A stretch of 64,000 nt of DNA, taken from contig CADBJU010000023.1 of NCBI GenBank assembly GCA_902795045.1, positions 1 through 64,000 of the forward strand, in the 5' to 3' direction. The position numbers and the translations under genes are program-made. How positions within the stretch are numbered: the stretch's first letter is position 1; each line of letters opens with the position of its first letter. The stretch is from Oscillospiraceae bacterium (GTDB lineage Bacteria > Bacillota > Clostridia > Oscillospirales > Oscillospiraceae). Below, one piece after another: positions 8,465 to 18,178 of the stretch. The notes under the pieces were generated by a model. It made no database searches, was not told where the DNA came from, and was given only the letters and a program-made list of their open reading frames with translations.

Positions 8465-9490
8465 TTAAAACGGCTTCTCGACTAAACCGATCTTTTTGTA
8501 GACCTTGCGCAGGGTCTTGCGCGCAACGTAAGTCGCCTTCTGGGCGCCCTTTGTGTAGATATCCTCCAGATAGGCCTTGTCGGCGATAATGCGCGCGGCA
8601 TCCTCACGGATGGGACGCAGGGTCTCGATAACGGCCTCGCCCACAGCGGGCTTGAAGACACCGTAACCGGCGGCGGAAAACTCCTGCTCGATCTCGGTAA
8701 AGCTCTTGCCCGTGCAGGCAGCGTAAATCTGCATGAGGTTTGCCACACCCGGCTTGTTCTCGGGATCGAAGCGTACGCAGCCGGCGCCGCTTTCGGAGTC
8801 GGTGACGGCGCGCTTAAACTTGCGCATGATATCAGCCGGGTCGTCCATCAGGCAGACGCGGCCGTTTCCGATTTCGTCGGATTTGGACATCTTGCTCGTC
8901 GGGTCGAGCAGGTCCATCACCCGCGCACCGACCTTGGGGATCCAGGGTTCGGGCACCTTGAAGGTCTCGCCGTAGAGGTTGTTGAAGCGCTGGGCCACGT
9001 CGCGCGTGAGCTCCACATGCTGCTTCTGATCCTCGCCTACGGGGACGTAATCGGGCTGGTAGAGCAGGATGTCTGCCGCCATGAGGGCCGGGTAGGTGAA
9101 GAGGCCGCCGTTGATGTTTTCGGCATTCTTGGCACTTTTATCCTTGAACTGCGTCATGCGGCTCAGCTCGCCGAACATGGTGTAGCAGTTGAGCACCCAG
9201 CCCAGCTCCGCATGCTCATGCACATGGCTCTGCAAAAAGAGCGTGTTTTTCTCGGGGTCAAGGCCGCAGGCGACATATTGTGCCAGCTGCTCCCGCGTCC
9301 TGCGCCGCAGGTCGGCGGGATTGTTGCGCGTGGTCAGCGCGTGCAGATCGGCCATAAAGTAATAGCAGTCAAACTGCTCGGCACGCTCCGCCCAGTTTTT
9401 GATCGCTCCGAGATAGGAGCCCAGCGTCAGATCGCCGGTGGGCTTGATGCCCGAGAGCATGACCTTTTTCGGTGTATTGTTATTATCCAT
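8465..9490 (-). CDS. trpS: Tryptophanyl-tRNA synthetase
   Basis: 341 residues, normal length for bacterial TrpRS. Class I signatures are present: TLGSYLG (residues 22-28, HIGH equivalent) and KMSKS at 200-204. I start at ATG 9490 rather than the longer open frame to 9562, because AGGAGAA lies 5 bases upstream and because the -10 box of its promoter sits within the longer version. It charges tRNA-Trp in the cytoplasm. No T-box leader is seen; the leader is only about 40 bases. Confidence 0.95.
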   Translation of the reverse strand: MDNNNTPKKVMLSGIKPTGDLTLGSYLGAIKNWAERAEQFDCYYFMADLHALTTRNNPADLRRRTREQLAQYVACGLDPEKNTLFLQSHVHEHAELGWVLNCYTMFGELSRMTQFKDKSAKNAENINGGLFTYPALMAADILLYQPDYVPVGEDQKQHVELTRDVAQRFNNLYGETFKVPEPWIPKVGARVMDLLDPTSKMSKSDEIGNGRVCLMDDPADIMRKFKRAVTDSESGAGCVRFDPENKPGVANLMQIYAACTGKSFTEIEQEFSAAGYGVFKPAVGEAVIETLRPIREDAARIIADKAYLEDIYTKGAQKATYVARKTLRKVYKKIGLVEKPF

Positions 9491-9533
9491 CGTCTTCTCC
9501 TGTTCGTATAGACAAATTTCCACACTTCTATTC

Positions 9534-9562
9534 ATTTTAACAAAAGAACTTGTACTTGACAA
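9534..9562 (-). promoter_or_regulatory. trpS promoter
   Basis: Minus strand TTGTCA (9557-9562), 17-base spacer, TAAAAT (9534-9539). Confidence 0.65.
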
Positions 9563-9596
9563 CTGCCAATTTGCAAAATAATATTATAAACAAAGT

Positions 9597-9715
9597 GAAG
9601 AGTGAAGAATGGAAAGTGAAAAGTGCGGTTTGACTGATGCGCTGCGGCAGATTCGATCATCCGCGAAGCGGACACAATAACTCCACTTTCAACTTTTCAA
9701 TTTTCACTTTCATAA
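9597..9715. repeat. Repeat F, palindromic AT-rich element
   Basis: A GTGAAGAGTGAAGAATGGAA-like arm at the left is mirrored by CACTTTCAACTTTTCAATTT-type sequence at the right. A half copy of the right arm is seen at 38628-38651. It lies just upstream of gltX. Confidence 0.5.
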
Positions 9716-9732
9716 AATGATGGAGGCAACAT

Positions 9733-11208
9733 ATGAAAGATATAAGCTGGTTCAACGACATGGAAGCGCGCATCCCCACCGGAGAGGTGCGCACGCGCTT
9801 TGCGCCCTCTCCCACCGGATACATGCATGTGGGCAACCTGCGCACGGCGCTCTATACCTATCTCATCGCCCGCCACGGCAAGGGCAAGTTCATCCTGCGC
9901 ATCGAGGACACCGACCAGGGCCGTCTCGTCGAGGGTGCGGTGGATGTGATCTACAAGACCATGGCCGAGTGCCACCTCGAGCACGACGAGGGTCCCGACG
10001 TAGGCGGCCCCGTGGCCCCCTATGTCCAGACCGAGCGCAGGCCCCTTTATAAGGAATACGCCGAGCTGCTGATGGAGCGCGGCCACGCCTACCGCTGCTT
10101 CTGCGAAAAGACCGAGTCCGAGGAGGACAGCGGCGATTTTAACCGGGGCGACGATCCCTGCCGCTCCATGAGCCGTGAGGAATCCGACCGCCTTGCCGCC
10201 GAGGGCAGGCCCTATGTCATCCGCCAGCGCATCCCGCACGAGGGGACGACCACCTTCCACGATGAGATCTACGGCGACATCACGGTGGAAAACCAGAGCC
10301 TTGACGACCAGGTGCTCTTAAAGCGCGACGGCCTGCCCACCTACAACTTCGCAAACGTCATCGACGACCACCTCATGGGCATCACCCATGTCGTGCGCGG
10401 CAGCGAGTATTTGAGCTCTGCGCCGAAGTACAATCTCCTGTATGAGGGCTTCGGCTGGCCCATCCCCAAGTACGTCCACTGCTCGCCCGTCATGCGCGAT
10501 CAGCACAACAAGATGTCCAAGCGCCACGGCGACCCCTCCTACGAGGACCTGATCGCCCAGGGCTTTCTGACCGACGCCGTCATCAACTACGTGACCCTGC
10601 TCGGCTGGAGCCCGAGAGGGGAGCAGGAGATCTTCTCCCTCGACGAGCTCAAGGAGATCTTCGACATCTCCGGCATCTCCAAGTCCCCCGCCATCTTCGA
10701 CATCGAAAAGCTCCGCTATTTTAATGCCGAATACATCCGCGCCATGAGCCCGGAGGCCTTTGCCAAGGTGGCCGAGCCCTTTATCCGTGAGGCGGTGAAG
10801 AATCCCGCCATCGACCCCGCCGCCGTCGCGGCCCTGCTGCAGCAGCGCACCGAGGTGCTGACCGAGATCCCCGAGAAGGTGGACTTCTTCGACACGCTTC
10901 CCGAATACGACGCGGAGCTCTTCGTCCACAAAAAATCCAAGTCCGACAGGGAATCCTCCAAGTCTATGTTGGAGAAGGTCATCCCCGCCTTTGAAGCCCT
11001 TCCGGACTGGAACGACGAGGGCATCATGGACGTGATGGTGAAGCTTGCCGAGGCGGAGGGCGTGAAGAACGCCAAGGTTATGTGGCCTGTCCGCATCGCG
11101 GCGGCGGGCAAGGCCGTCACACCCGGCGGCGCGGTGGAGATCTGCCGCATCCTCGGAAAGGACGAGTGCCTGAGACGCCTGCACGTCGGCCTTGAGAAGC
11201 TGGGATAA
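9733..11208 (+). CDS. gltX: Glutamyl-tRNA synthetase
   Basis: 491 residues. The class I catalytic core begins RFAPSPTGYMHVGNLRTAL, with HVGN at 32-35 (HIGH equivalent) and KMSKR at 260-264. The ribosome site GGAGG is 7 bases before ATG 9733. It charges tRNA-Glu, and in many Firmicutes also tRNA-Gln before amidation. Length and domain order (Rossmann core then helical anticodon-binding domain) are normal. A strong terminator follows at once, so it ends its transcription unit. Confidence 0.95.
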   Translation: MKDISWFNDMEARIPTGEVRTRFAPSPTGYMHVGNLRTALYTYLIARHGKGKFILRIEDTDQGRLVEGAVDVIYKTMAECHLEHDEGPDVGGPVAPYVQTERRPLYKEYAELLMERGHAYRCFCEKTESEEDSGDFNRGDDPCRSMSREESDRLAAEGRPYVIRQRIPHEGTTTFHDEIYGDITVENQSLDDQVLLKRDGLPTYNFANVIDDHLMGITHVVRGSEYLSSAPKYNLLYEGFGWPIPKYVHCSPVMRDQHNKMSKRHGDPSYEDLIAQGFLTDAVINYVTLLGWSPRGEQEIFSLDELKEIFDISGISKSPAIFDIEKLRYFNAEYIRAMSPEAFAKVAEPFIREAVKNPAIDPAAVAALLQQRTEVLTEIPEKVDFFDTLPEYDAELFVHKKSKSDRESSKSMLEKVIPAFEALPDWNDEGIMDVMVKLAEAEGVKNAKVMWPVRIAAAGKAVTPGGAVEICRILGKDECLRRLHVGLEKLG

Positions 11209-11219
11209 GATAAAAAAGA

Positions 11220-11249
11220 CCGCCCGGGTTTCATGCCCGGGCGGCTTTT
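11220..11249. terminator. Terminator between gltX and the dCMP deaminase gene
   Basis: CGCCCGGG (11221-11228) pairs with CCCGGGCG, six-base loop, then TTTT; an A run on the other side lets it act in both directions between convergent genes. Confidence 0.85.
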
Positions 11250-11254
11250 GCGTG

Positions 11255-11743
11255 TCATCCGATGAGATTGAAAAGGGAATCGTCGTTGTCGATCCAGTCC
11301 TGCACATCGATGGTGCGGTACTCGGTGGGGGAAGTTCGGATGATGACCTTCTCGATGCCGGCGTTGATGATCTGCCGCTTGCACATGGAGCAGCTCATCG
11401 CGTCGGGCAGCAGCTCATTTGTCTTGGCGCTGCGGCCCACGAGGTAGATGGTTGCGCCGATCATGTCCCGGCGGGAGGCGGAGATGATGGCGTTTGCCTC
11501 CGCGTGCACCGAGCGGCAGAGCTCGTAGCGCTCGCCCGAGGGGATGCCCAGTTTCTCGCGCATGCAGCCGCCCAGATCCGAGCAGTTCTTCCGCCCGCGC
11601 GGCGCGCCGTTATAGCCGGTGGAGATGATCTCATCGTTTCGCACGATGATGGCGCCGTACTTGCGCCGAAGGCACGTGGAGCGCTCCAGCACCGCGTCGG
11701 CGATGTCCAGGTAATAATTCTGCTTGTTGGTTCTGCCGTCCAT
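11255..11743 (-). CDS. dCMP deaminase (ComEB-like)
   Basis: 162 residues with the cytidine/deoxycytidylate deaminase zinc site: the HAE motif in SVHAEANAI and the paired cysteines in SCSMCKRQI. GYNGAPRG and an additional Cys-rich loop (NCSDLGGCMRE) are typical of dCMP deaminases. It converts dCMP to dUMP for thymidylate synthesis. The start ATG 11743 is preceded by GGAGG at 8 bases. In Bacillus the related protein is called ComEB; a competence role is not implied here because no com genes are nearby. Confidence 0.88.
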   Translation of the reverse strand: MDGRTNKQNYYLDIADAVLERSTCLRRKYGAIIVRNDEIISTGYNGAPRGRKNCSDLGGCMREKLGIPSGERYELCRSVHAEANAIISASRRDMIGATIYLVGRSAKTNELLPDAMSCSMCKRQIINAGIEKVIIRTSPTEYRTIDVQDWIDNDDSLFNLIG

Positions 11744-11772
11744 AAGACGTTCCTCCCGGTAGCTTTTTCCTT

Positions 11773-11801
11773 ATCATAACCCGGCCTTGCTTTCCCGTCA
11801 A
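11773..11801 (-). promoter_or_regulatory. Promoter for dCMP deaminase gene
   Basis: Minus strand TTGACG (11796-11801), 17-base spacer, TATGAT (11773-11778). Confidence 0.6.
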
Positions 11802-11829
11802 GAAAGAGATAGCTTTTTTCCGGCGTATG

Positions 11830-11838
11830 TGTTATAGT
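11830..11838 (+). promoter_or_regulatory. Extended -10 promoter abutting queH
   Basis: TGTTATAGT is an extended -10 element (TG-N-TATAGT). Its expected start point is only one or two bases before the queH ATG at 11846, and no ribosome site lies between. No clear -35 box is seen. Confidence 0.45.
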
Positions 11839-11845
11839 ATGGCGC

Positions 11846-12469
11846 ATGAACAGACGAAACTATCAGCGGGAGCTTGACCGCATCATCGAAAAAAACGGGG
11901 AAGCGCGCCCAAAGGTGCTGCTGCACGTGTGCTGCGGCCCCTGCTCAAGCTCGGTGCTGGAATATCTGACACAGTATTTTGACCTCACCCTTTTGTGGTA
12001 TAATCCGAATATCTACCCCGAGGCGGAGTTTGACCTGCGGCTGGAGACGCTCAAAAAACTGATAGGCGATATGGGCCTTGCCGACAGGGTAACGCTTTTG
12101 ACCGAGCCGCACCGAAGCAAAGAATACTACGCGCGTGTAAAGGGCCTGGAGGACGAGCCCGAGGGCGGAAAACGCTGTACCGAGTGCTTCCGCCTGCGTC
12201 TCGAGGAGGCGGCAAAGGCCGCAAAGGAAGGCGGCTTCGACTACTTCTGCACGACTCTCACCCTCTCGCGGCACAAGGACGCGGTGCGCATCAACGCGCT
12301 GGCCGAGGAGATCGCCGCGCGCGAGGGGGTAAGGTGGCTCCCGTCGGACTTCAAAAAGCGCGACGGCGAAAACCGCTCCATCGAGCTGTGCGAGCAGTAC
12401 CACGTTTACCGGCAGCTTTACTGCGGGTGTGAGTACAGCTTTCGGAAGCGGGAAGAGCACGGCATATAA
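11846..12469 (+). CDS. queH: Epoxyqueuosine reductase QueH
   Basis: 207 residues, matching the QueH (former DUF208) family. It has the paired N-terminal cysteines in HVCCGPCSS, the CTECFRLRLEE motif, the TTLTLSRHKD segment and C-terminal YCGCEYS. QueH reduces epoxyqueuosine in tRNA to queuosine, using an iron-sulfur site, and replaces the unrelated QueG in many Firmicutes. The start matches family starts (MNRRNYQRELD), yet there is no Shine-Dalgarno sequence, so the message may be leaderless. The queuosine precursor transporter queT follows downstream. Confidence 0.92.
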   Translation: MNRRNYQRELDRIIEKNGEARPKVLLHVCCGPCSSSVLEYLTQYFDLTLLWYNPNIYPEAEFDLRLETLKKLIGDMGLADRVTLLTEPHRSKEYYARVKGLEDEPEGGKRCTECFRLRLEEAAKAAKEGGFDYFCTTLTLSRHKDAVRINALAEEIAAREGVRWLPSDFKKRDGENRSIELCEQYHVYRQLYCGCEYSFRKREEHGI

Positions 12470-12477
12470 AAGTCAAC

Positions 12478-12601
12478 AACGGCAGGTTTCCACACCCTGC
12501 CGCGCCGGACGGCGGCATAAAAAATGGACCAGATGGGGCGTGCATCCCATCTGTATCGGTGCCTCCGTGCGGATAAATAAAAAATGGAGGTATCCGAAAT
12601 C
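12478..12601 (+). promoter_or_regulatory. Candidate preQ1 riboswitch (pseudoknot leader) of queT
   Basis: The gap before queT folds into stacked structures. Two hairpins are CGGCAGG/CCTGCCG (12480-12486 with 12496-12502) and CAGATGGG/CCCATCTG (12530-12537 with 12546-12553). After them comes an H-type pseudoknot: CCTCC (12562-12566) pairs with GGAGG (12586-12590), and CGGATA (12570-12575) pairs with TATCCG (12591-12596). GGAGG is also the only ribosome site for queT, so the fold would block translation. Gene context, A-rich loop and size agree with preQ1 class II or III; class III, known from this lineage, fits better. The class is inferred. Confidence 0.72.
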
Positions 12602-13138
12602 ATGCACAAGAAAAACACCACCCTGTTCCTGACCGCCAACGCCGTCATCGCCGCGCTGTATGCCGCCCTGACCATTGCCCTGGCTCCCATCAGCTATGGA
12701 CCGGTACAGTTTCGCGTGAGCGAGGTGCTGACCGCCCTGCCGTTTCTGATGCCGGGCAGCGTTCTGGGCATTACCGTCGGCTGCGTGCTGGCCAATCTCT
12801 ACACCGGCAGCGTCCTGGATATCGTGTTCGGCTCTCTGGCGACCTTTCTCGCGGGCCTTGCCACGGCCCGGTTCGGCAAAAAGGGAAACACGGTGAAAAA
12901 CCGGGTGCTGGGCTGCCTCATGCCCGTTGTGTTCAACGCGGTCATCGTGGGTGCGGTGCTCACCTGGGGCTATCAGATCCAGGAGTTTGACTCCCCCCTC
13001 AAGTCCTGCGCCTTCAACGCCCTGACCGTCGGCGTCGGCGAGGCGGGCGTGCTGTACCTGATCGCCTATCCGCTCTTGAGCTATCTGCCGAAAATCAAAA
13101 GCGTGCGGGAATTTATCGCACGTTTTAACGGAAAATAA
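12602..13138 (+). CDS. queT: QueT-family queuosine precursor transporter
   Basis: 178 residues, five to six membrane segments, matching the QueT (DUF988/COG4708) family. The N-terminus MHKKNTTLFLTANAVIAALY and the PVQFRVSEVLTALP motif are typical. It is the membrane-embedded substrate-binding part of an energy-coupling-factor type importer for preQ1 or related queuine precursors. An in-frame ATG at 12584 lies in the pseudoknot loop and has no ribosome site, so I choose 12602. With queH upstream it forms a queuosine salvage pair, controlled by the leader pseudoknot. Confidence 0.88.
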   Translation: MHKKNTTLFLTANAVIAALYAALTIALAPISYGPVQFRVSEVLTALPFLMPGSVLGITVGCVLANLYTGSVLDIVFGSLATFLAGLATARFGKKGNTVKNRVLGCLMPVVFNAVIVGAVLTWGYQIQEFDSPLKSCAFNALTVGVGEAGVLYLIAYPLLSYLPKIKSVREFIARFNGK

Positions 13139-13171
13139 AGATACCCCTTCCCGGGGTGAAAGGAGCGTCCC

Positions 13172-14056
13172 ATGAAGGTCCGCAAAGCGATCATCCCCGC
13201 GGCGGGGCTCGGTACCCGCCTGCTGCCCAACACCAAGAGCATCCCGAAGGAGATGCTGCCCCTGGTGGACAAGCCCGTCCTGCAGTACATCGTGGAGGAG
13301 GCTGTCGCCGCCGGTGTGGAGGAAATTTTGATCATCACCAACCGCGGCAAATCCCCCATCGAGGATTACTTTGACTACGCCCCCGACCTCGAGCAGCGCC
13401 TCATCGCCGACGGCAAGCGCAAGGAGGCCCGCACCGTGCGCGAGGTCGCGGACATGGCGGACGTATACTTCCTGCGCCAGAAGGAGACGCGCGGCCTCGG
13501 CCACGCCATCTGGCGCGCCAAGAGCTTTGTGGGCGACGAGCCCTTCGGCATCCTCCTGGGCGACGATATCATGCTCAGCAAGACGCCGGTCCTCAAGCAG
13601 CTGGTCGACGCCGCCGAGGCCAATAGCTGCAGCGCCATCGCTGTGCGGCAGTTTCCGGGGGAGGAGATCTGCAAGTACTCCTCTGTCAAATTCGAGGAGC
13701 AGCTTTCGGATCGCGTCTACCGTATCAGCGACATGAACGAGAAGCCGTCGGTGTACGAAAAGCTCTCCGATTACGCGATCATGGGCCGCTATGTGCTCAC
13801 GCCCGCAATCTTCGACATCCTGGAAAAAACCTCCCCCGGCCGCAACAACGAGATCCAGCTGACCGACGGCATGCGCGTTCTCTGCCGCCGCGAGAAGATG
13901 TGCGCCGTGGACTTCGAGGGCAAGCGCTACGACACCGGCAACCTCAAGGGCTATCTGGAGTCCATCATCGACTTTGCCCTGCACAACGAGGAGGCGGGCG
14001 ACTGGCTGCGCCAGTTCATCATCGACAAGGCGGAGACACTGAAAAACGAACAGTAA
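13172..14056 (+). CDS. galU: UTP-glucose-1-phosphate uridylyltransferase
   Basis: 294 residues, normal for GalU. The nucleotidyltransferase signature KAIIPAAGLGTRLLP is at the N-terminus, followed by KEMLPLVDKPVLQYIVEEA and the GLGHAIWRAK motif near residue 110. It makes UDP-glucose from UTP and glucose-1-phosphate, a precursor of wall polysaccharides, glycolipids and the galactose pathway (galK lies at 27272). AAGGAG precedes ATG 13172 by 7 bases. Confidence 0.95.
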   Translation: MKVRKAIIPAAGLGTRLLPNTKSIPKEMLPLVDKPVLQYIVEEAVAAGVEEILIITNRGKSPIEDYFDYAPDLEQRLIADGKRKEARTVREVADMADVYFLRQKETRGLGHAIWRAKSFVGDEPFGILLGDDIMLSKTPVLKQLVDAAEANSCSAIAVRQFPGEEICKYSSVKFEEQLSDRVYRISDMNEKPSVYEKLSDYAIMGRYVLTPAIFDILEKTSPGRNNEIQLTDGMRVLCRREKMCAVDFEGKRYDTGNLKGYLESIIDFALHNEEAGDWLRQFIIDKAETLKNEQ

Positions 14057-14068
14057 ACGAACAACCAG

Positions 14069-14096
14069 CAGGGCCGGACGAAAGTCCGGCCCTGTT
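14069..14096. terminator. Terminator between galU and the convergent glycosyltransferase gene
   Basis: CAGGGCCGGAC and GTCCGGCCCTG form an 11-base perfect stem with a GAAA loop, followed by TTCTCATTT. Confidence 0.85.
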
Positions 14097-14097
14097 C

Positions 14098-15627
14098 TCA
14101 TTTATACACCACGTCGAAGCAGCCGATGCGCTCCACCGTAAAGCCCGCATTTATAAATTTCTCCGTGGGAGCGCCGTTCCAGAGCACGTAGGTGCCATCC
14201 ATGTCAAAGGGCGGCGCTGCGTCGTCGACATACACGAAACGCCCGAAGCGGCGGGGACTGAGATACTGGGCGGGGTAGTATTCGTATTCCACCGTGTCGT
14301 TGAATGCCTGCGGGCTCGTCTCCGACTTGAGCAGCAGCTTTGGGTAATGCAGCGCCCGGGCAACATAGACCGTGCCGTCGTGCCGGAGAGCCTTGTCCAG
14401 CGCCTCGTCCCAGCCGGCGGTGAACTCCCCGTTCAAAGACGGGGCATAGTCGGTGAAATAGTACTGCGCAAAAAAACCGAAGAACGTAAGCAGCCCCGCA
14501 AGCAGCAGCGCCGCGGCCGTTCGGGCGTAACGTCCCAGCAGCCGCAGGGCGGTCTCCGCGCCGAAGGCGACGGTGAGGGCGGCGGGCATGACGAGAAAGT
14601 TCATGCGGTTGATGTTCACCGAGATGAGCGCCGTGAGCCCCGCCCCGGTAAAGAGCCAGATGAGCAGCAGCACCGCGGGATCATAGTGCCGCTCGCGCAG
14701 GGCGGCAAAGCAGCGGTAGACGAGCGCGCCCAGCCCCAAAAGCCCGAAGGGCAGCGCCGCCGGGTAGAACAGCCCGAAGCGCCCGGCGCTGTTCCACTTG
14801 AGCCCGTCCGACTGGGTGAGCAGGATGCGCAGCATGGTTTTGAGATTGTCCGGCACATGGGAAAGGGAGATCTCCCCCGCGCGCATCTGCACCAGCCGCG
14901 GCACCGAGAAGGGGCCGACGGAGAACTCATCCACAAGACCGTAGTTGACCGCGAGAAAGCCCACCAGCGGCAGGGCCAGCACCGCGAGGATCACCCCGGA
15001 GCCGAGGAGCCACCGGTCCGCCTTCGGCCTTTGGTACAGGAGCATCAGCCCCAGCAGCAGCGGCATCACGGGCCAGATAGCGGAGTAGGCGTAAAGGGCG
15101 AGACCATAGCACAGGGCCGAGACCGGCAGAAAGCGCCCGTCCTCTTTTCCCTTCAGAAAGAAGCACAGGCCCAGGAGCAGCAGATTCGGCGCCATGTTGG
15201 ATTCCAGCGCCCAGCGGGAGAGCAGCACGTGCCACGGGCATAGCGCCAGCACCGCAAGGCTGCACAGTCCGGCGCGCTTACCGCCGAGGCGCCGCCCCAC
15301 CGAAAAGGCGGCGGGCAGGGCGCACAGCGCAAGAAGGAGCTGCGGCAGGCGGATGACCCAGGTCCTGACTCCGAAGAGGGCGAGGAAGGGGATCATGAGA
15401 TAGCTCTCCAGCGCGTTCATGCCGCTGCCCCAGGCGGTGAGGTAGACCGGGAAGCGGTGCAGGGAGCTGTCGGTGCCGTAATGCAGCAGCGCCCAGGCGT
15501 CATAGGCGGCGAAGGCCTCGTCCTGGTTGAGCCCCGGCGGGGCGGACCCGAAGCGGTACAGCCGCGCAAAGACGCCGAGCCCGAGCAGCAGGAAGAATAT
15601 ACACTTTTCGGTTCTGGTGAGCTTCAT
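14098..15627 (-). CDS. Membrane glycosyltransferase, PMT/ArnT-like (GT-C fold)
   Basis: 509 residues with about ten to twelve membrane spans. The first loop carries GLNQDEAFAAYDAW, where the Asp-Glu pair is the catalytic acidic motif of GT-C enzymes in the PMT/GT39-GT83 group. These use polyprenyl-phosphate sugars to glycosylate wall polymers, lipids or proteins outside the membrane. The C-terminal about 130 residues form a soluble extracellular domain. The substrate is unknown. It is convergent with galU and not part of an obvious polysaccharide cluster. Confidence 0.75.
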   Translation of the reverse strand: MKLTRTEKCIFFLLLGLGVFARLYRFGSAPPGLNQDEAFAAYDAWALLHYGTDSSLHRFPVYLTAWGSGMNALESYLMIPFLALFGVRTWVIRLPQLLLALCALPAAFSVGRRLGGKRAGLCSLAVLALCPWHVLLSRWALESNMAPNLLLLGLCFFLKGKEDGRFLPVSALCYGLALYAYSAIWPVMPLLLGLMLLYQRPKADRWLLGSGVILAVLALPLVGFLAVNYGLVDEFSVGPFSVPRLVQMRAGEISLSHVPDNLKTMLRILLTQSDGLKWNSAGRFGLFYPAALPFGLLGLGALVYRCFAALRERHYDPAVLLLIWLFTGAGLTALISVNINRMNFLVMPAALTVAFGAETALRLLGRYARTAAALLLAGLLTFFGFFAQYYFTDYAPSLNGEFTAGWDEALDKALRHDGTVYVARALHYPKLLLKSETSPQAFNDTVEYEYYPAQYLSPRRFGRFVYVDDAAPPFDMDGTYVLWNGAPTEKFINAGFTVERIGCFDVVYK

Positions 15628-15661
15628 GGGCTTTTCCTGTCGTGTTGATGATATAAGGAAT

Positions 15662-15875
15662 TATGGGTATCGGCTTAACTCAGCAAGAACCAGCTTCCGG
15701 TCTGTCATTGCGAACCAGTGACCGATGTCACTGGTGTGGCAATCCGTACTCCCTACGGCCTGCTTCCGGCGTGCAATAGGTTACGGCCTCCGGCGGGCGG
15801 ATTGCCACGTCACCAGTGTGAGCACTGGTTCCTCGCAATGACGGGAGTATGCGGTCTAAAGCCGATACGCACATA
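15662..15875. repeat. Repeat A copy 1 (long form)
   Basis: Bounded by TATGGGTATCGGC and GCCGATACGCACATA, with inner blocks TCATTGCGAACCAGTG, GTGGCAATCCG and GGATTGCCAC. It is a large imperfect palindrome of about 214 bases. Other copies: 17868-18013, 27055-27260, 56259-56408; degenerate copies near 31061-31168 and 58806-59030. Confidence 0.85.
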
Positions 15876-15966
15876 AGAAATTATATGCCCCGGCGCCGCA
15901 AAAGACAAGCGCGACTTGACGATCGCGCCAAATGGACTTTTTATGCAGCGAAGGAAAAGAAAATTC

Positions 15967-15995
15967 TTGCAAAACGCTTTCTCAGGTGTTAAACT
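15967..15995 (+). promoter_or_regulatory. Possible typA promoter
   Basis: TTGCAA (15967-15972), 17-base spacer, TAAACT (15990-15995), giving a short leader to the ATG at 16040. Confidence 0.4.
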
Positions 15996-16039
15996 TTCTT
16001 TTCGTGTTGAAATGTACAAATCAAGGGAGTTTTGCTTTT

Positions 16040-17860
<1,821 letters not shown>

Positions 17861-17867
17861 AAACAAA

Positions 17868-18013
17868 TATGCGTATCGGCTTTAATCAGCTAATCCCGTC
17901 ATTGCGAGCCAGTGCGCACACTGGCGTGGCAATCCGCCCGCCGGAGGCCCTTAACAACTCAGAAAAATGACAGACCGGGAACTGGTTCTTGCTGAGTTAA
18001 GCCGATACCCATA
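17868..18013. repeat. Repeat A copy 2 (short form)
   Basis: 146 bases from TATGCGTATCGGC to GCCGATACCCATA. It is nearly identical to the copy at 56259-56408, differing mainly by a four-base loss near CAGAAA. The near identity of two copies 38 kb apart suggests recent spread. Confidence 0.88.
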
Positions 18014-18028
18014 AAAACAAATATTCTT

Positions 18029-18055
18029 TTGCGGGAAGCCAGAGGTTTCCCGCAA
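18029..18055. terminator. Hairpin after typA
   Basis: TTGCGGGAA and TTCCCGCAA form a perfect 9-base stem at 18029-18037 and 18047-18055; the downstream T run is weak (ATCCAATTAATTT). Confidence 0.5.
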
Positions 18056-18082
18056 ATCCAATTAATTTAACGCAGTAAATCA

Positions 18083-18111
18083 TTGCAAATTGCTTTTCAA
18101 TATAGTATAAT
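18083..18111 (+). promoter_or_regulatory. opp operon promoter
   Basis: TTGCAA (18083-18088), 17-base spacer, TATAAT (18106-18111). It leaves a leader of about 60 bases to the GTG at 18179. Confidence 0.75.
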
Positions 18112-18178
18112 AAAAAAACTTTCAACATCGTAAGCCCGGAAAAGCTTCAAAAATTCACCAGAGAGAGGAGACAGAAGA

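Noticed and set aside
9491..9732. T-box leader for trpS or gltX
   Set aside because: No T-box consensus (no GGGTGGNACCGCG-like stretch); the trpS leader is about 40 bases and the region before gltX is repeat F.
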